Of a DNA stretch of 64,000 bases, positions 62,176 to 64,000 are shown piece after piece. Each line of letters starts with the position of its first letter. Position 1 is the stretch's first letter. The notes beneath the pieces are model-generated. The model was not told the origin of the DNA. It did no database searches and saw only the letters and a list, made by a program, of their open reading frames with translations. A program made the position numbers and the translations under genes. The stretch is from Paenibacillus harenae (lineage in GTDB: Bacteria > Bacillota > Bacilli > Paenibacillales > Paenibacillaceae): contig NZ_JAUSST010000001.1 of the NCBI RefSeq assembly GCF_030812415.1, forward strand, positions 744,001-808,000, read 5' to 3'.

Positions 62176-62880
62176 GTGGCAGTATCCTATATGGATTTCA
62201 CTTCTCCGAACGTACAATTTACTTACGATCTGCGCAATAACAACACTTTTACGAAAGACAATCGCAATTTCATCAACGCGTTATCGGTCAATCAGCTTAA
62301 TACGCTGGGCAACGTATCGCTGCTCGATATCTATCTGAGCACGGGCAACGTCGTTGAGCCGCATATCCATCAGAACGCTTCCGAGCTCGTATACTGCATC
62401 TCCGGCGCTGCCGTCGTATCCATCATTAATTCCTTTACCAAACAGCTGCTCAACTTCTCCATCCAACCGGGCCAAGTCGCCAATGTGCCTCAAGGCTGGT
62501 GGCATTACGAGGTGGCGACCGTCGACAATACTCACCTGCTCGCCATCTTCGATGCTCCGATACCGGAGTTCATCGGAGCTTCCGATATGCTGCGCCTTAC
62601 GCCCGCCAGCGTTCTCGCCCACACCTATTGCTTGAATGAGCAGCTCGTCGAAGCGGCGCTTGCGCCGATTACCGACACCGTCGTCATAGGCCCTCCAGCC
62701 AGTTGCGCCGCCAACAATCAGGTTCAAGGCGCATCCACGTCCAACACGGCTCATCCGAATCAAGCCATACAAGGCCAGTACGTACAGGGCCAGGGCAAGA
62801 AAGTTTACCTGCACCGAGACGAACAGCAGCCTTATCCGCAGTTTCACCCGGTTATCGGCAACGGCTGGGATTACCTGTAA
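62176..62880 (+). CDS. cupin-domain protein
   Basis: 234 residues from GTG 62176 (MAVSYMDFTSPNVQFTYDLR). A single cupin barrel: VVEPHIHQNASELVYCISGA (metal His-x-His...Glu) and VANVPQGWWHYEVATVDNTH (second His), then a helix-poor, Asn/Gln-rich tail ending HPVIGNGWDYL. Similar to oxalate decarboxylase-like single cupins of Paenibacillus, often thought to be spore or envelope related; no enzyme activity can be assigned. The tail (about residues 180-215) is low-complexity. Divergent from the LysR gene. Confidence 0.82.
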   Translation: MAVSYMDFTSPNVQFTYDLRNNNTFTKDNRNFINALSVNQLNTLGNVSLLDIYLSTGNVVEPHIHQNASELVYCISGAAVVSIINSFTKQLLNFSIQPGQVANVPQGWWHYEVATVDNTHLLAIFDAPIPEFIGASDMLRLTPASVLAHTYCLNEQLVEAALAPITDTVVIGPPASCAANNQVQGASTSNTAHPNQAIQGQYVQGQGKKVYLHRDEQQPYPQFHPVIGNGWDYL

Positions 62881-62896
62881 TAAAAGCAAAAAACGA

Positions 62897-62948
62897 AAAA
62901 CGGTTATCCATAGGCAGTCCGATTGGACGCTTGATGGATAACCGTTTT
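62897..62948. terminator. bidirectional terminator
   Basis: AAAACGGTTATCCAT pairs perfectly with ATGGATAACCGTTTT, with an inner AGTCC/GGAC stem, between the cupin (+) and VOC (-) genes. Confidence 0.92.
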
Positions 62949-62972
62949 GGTATATGCGATCTTGGATATCTC

Positions 62973-63386
62973 TCAGTCTTTCGGTATTTTGCTCTCATCC
63001 ATATACAGCACATTCCAGCGATGCCCGTCCAGATCGATGAAGCCTCCGCCGTACATCCAGCCTAGATCGCTGGATTTGCCGATTTGCTCGCCGCCCGCCG
63101 CGACTGCTCTAGCGATGAGCTCGTCCACTTCCTGTTTGCTCTGCGCATCGATCGAAATCAGCACTTCCGTGCCAAGCTTCGTATCGGCGATCTCGTTGCT
63201 TATGAATGATTTGAATACGGCTTCCGGAAACAGCATGACCATAACTTGCTTGTCCCCGATAATGAGACCAGCCATCTCATCGCTATTCTCGTGGCGGGTA
63301 TGAAACTTGAATCCAAGCTCGCTGAAAAACTTTCTAGACCTCGCCACATCTTTCACCGGAAGATTAAGCCATAGTTCTTTTGCCAA
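62973..63386 (-). CDS. VOC (glyoxalase/dioxygenase-fold) family protein
   Basis: 137 residues, two beta-alpha-beta-beta-beta units: ELWLNLPVKDVARSRKFFSE, LIIGDKQVMVMLFPEAVFKS and GWMYGGGFIDLDGHRWNVLY. The last block matches the PhnB/YP-type VOC group. Metal ligands are incomplete in what I can see, so it may be a lyase relative or a binding protein. Single gene. Confidence 0.88.
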   Translation of the reverse strand: MAKELWLNLPVKDVARSRKFFSELGFKFHTRHENSDEMAGLIIGDKQVMVMLFPEAVFKSFISNEIADTKLGTEVLISIDAQSKQEVDELIARAVAAGGEQIGKSSDLGWMYGGGFIDLDGHRWNVLYMDESKIPKD

Positions 63387-63544
63387 TATTGCCGCTCCTC
63401 TACGATTAAGTCGAATATTGAATTTCGTATAGATTTTAACATATCTTAGCAGCCTAAGCTAAAAAAAAGCCCCGTCTCCGTTTTGGTCAAGCCCTAATAT
63501 TGTAGACAATGAAAAAAGCCCTATAAACTGAACTATTTATGACA

Positions 63545-63575
63545 AAGCGGCAGACCAGAATTTGGTCTGCCGCTT
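63545..63575. terminator. terminator after GNAT gene
   Basis: AAGCGGCAGACC pairs perfectly with GGTCTGCCGCTT, 52 bases beyond the minus-strand stop at 63627. The rest of 63387-63626 has no gene. Confidence 0.85.
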
Positions 63576-63626
63576 CAATGATTGAACTATCGTTCCCGTT
63601 AGCTGAACGTATATTGATTGAATTCG

Positions 63627-64000
63627 TTATGACACAATCGATAATTCCATAAATATTTCAGCAATATCATTATCATTGTATTTTGGTATCTCATAAAAGC
63701 CAAAACTTCGAAACACTGACATCGCTTTATAAGATTGTTTCTCAGTGTCCAACCTCAGCTTTATTAATCCAGCTTGTCTTGCAAATTCTATTATTTGGCT
63801 CATCATGCTTTTGCCGTAACCCTTATCTTGATATTCAGGTAAGACGAAGAACCTCTTTATTTCACCAATTCTGTTTTCAGAATCAATACCCTTTAAACCA
63901 ATAGTCCCAATAACGCTCTGTTCTTCCTTCAATAACCAGAACCCGCCTCCCGTCTCAAAATATAGCAGTTCAATACTTCTAATATCTGAATGCGACCCTT
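63627..64000 (-). CDS. GNAT N-acetyltransferase (cut by window edge)
   Basis: The C-terminal 124 codons are present; the frame is open to the edge (GSHSDIRSIELLYFETGGGF and WLLKEEQSVIGTIGLKGIDS), so the TTG-initiated version starting at 63932 is too short. The acetyl-CoA loop is FFVLPEYQDKGYGKSMMSQI and the last strand AMSVFRSFGFYEIP. AT-richer than most neighbours. Substrate unknown. Confidence 0.85.
   Translation of the reverse strand, partial: GSHSDIRSIELLYFETGGGFWLLKEEQSVIGTIGLKGIDSENRIGEIKRFFVLPEYQDKGYGKSMMSQIIEFARQAGLIKLRLDTEKQSYKAMSVFRSFGFYEIPKYNDNDIAEIFMELSIVS

Noticed and set aside
63468..63545. Remnant of an IS3-type right end (GGTCAAGCCCTAATATTGTA stretch)
   Set aside because: It looks vaguely like an IS end, but no transposase remnant, inverted repeat or duplication supports it.

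Overview
The window looks like chromosomal DNA of a Gram-positive, low-to-mid GC Firmicute of the Paenibacillaceae (Paenibacillus or Cohnella type). Evidence: strong GGAGG ribosome-binding sites, GTG/TTG starts, a leucine T-box leader, lipoprotein-type ABC binding proteins with YesM/YesN-like two-component control, many AraC regulators beside glycoside hydrolases, and a YtmI-operon-like sulfur cluster known from Bacillus. No rRNA, tRNA or CRISPR array was seen. The genus is inference, not proof.

Layout. 1-8220: a sugar ABC importer (permease cut by the left edge, binding lipoprotein) divergent from a LacI and an AraC regulator; an HNH nuclease with an overlapping 42-residue membrane protein; a GH95 fucosidase divergent from its AraC regulator. 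8221-17035: a second sugar importer, a YesM/YesN-type two-component system and a GH43 xylosidase, all on the minus strand. 17045-33300: ordinary accessory metabolism and efflux (LmrA/LmrB-like TetR+MFS, HAD phosphatase, oxidoreductases, WYL regulator with a dinB deletion scar, ilvE, a small alarmone synthetase co-encoded with MarR, a second MarR with an EmrB-type exporter).

33400-36800 is a mobile-element scar. A 1,911-bp IS1595-like element (34243-36153) with about 25-bp terminal inverted repeats and an 8-bp TTTATAAA target duplication splits an ABC-ATPase-like gene exactly in frame. The element has a LexA (DinR)-type box inside its promoter, a broken transposase and a passenger methyltransferase. 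The next gene of the interrupted operon is frameshifted. 36811-50976: small membrane proteins, CsaA, an Old Yellow Enzyme divergent from an IDEAL-domain protein through two CTGTA-N11-TACAG boxes, GH3 and GH113-like hydrolases, an MFS exporter, a YisP-like prenyl-synthase relative, a CAP-domain lipoprotein, an ABC-F ATPase (YfmM-like), and leuA behind a Leu T-box.

51093-52918 is the most unusual stretch: an AbrB-family remnant, four tandem copies of a 53-55 bp repeat, a promoter overlapping a second LexA-type box, and a transposase-derived zinc-ribbon protein that appears to lack the expected catalytic acid, followed by one inverted copy of the repeat core. This is a candidate domesticated transposase with its own repeat family.

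53000-61967 is a ten-gene operon plus LysR regulator matching the Bacillus ytmI (S-(2-succino)cysteine / S-modified cysteine salvage) operon: LysR, binding protein, two permeases, ATPase, two flavin monooxygenases, M20 deacetylase, an extra DinB-superfamily protein, and a GNAT acetyltransferase. The right end holds a cupin, a VOC protein and a GNAT gene cut by the edge.
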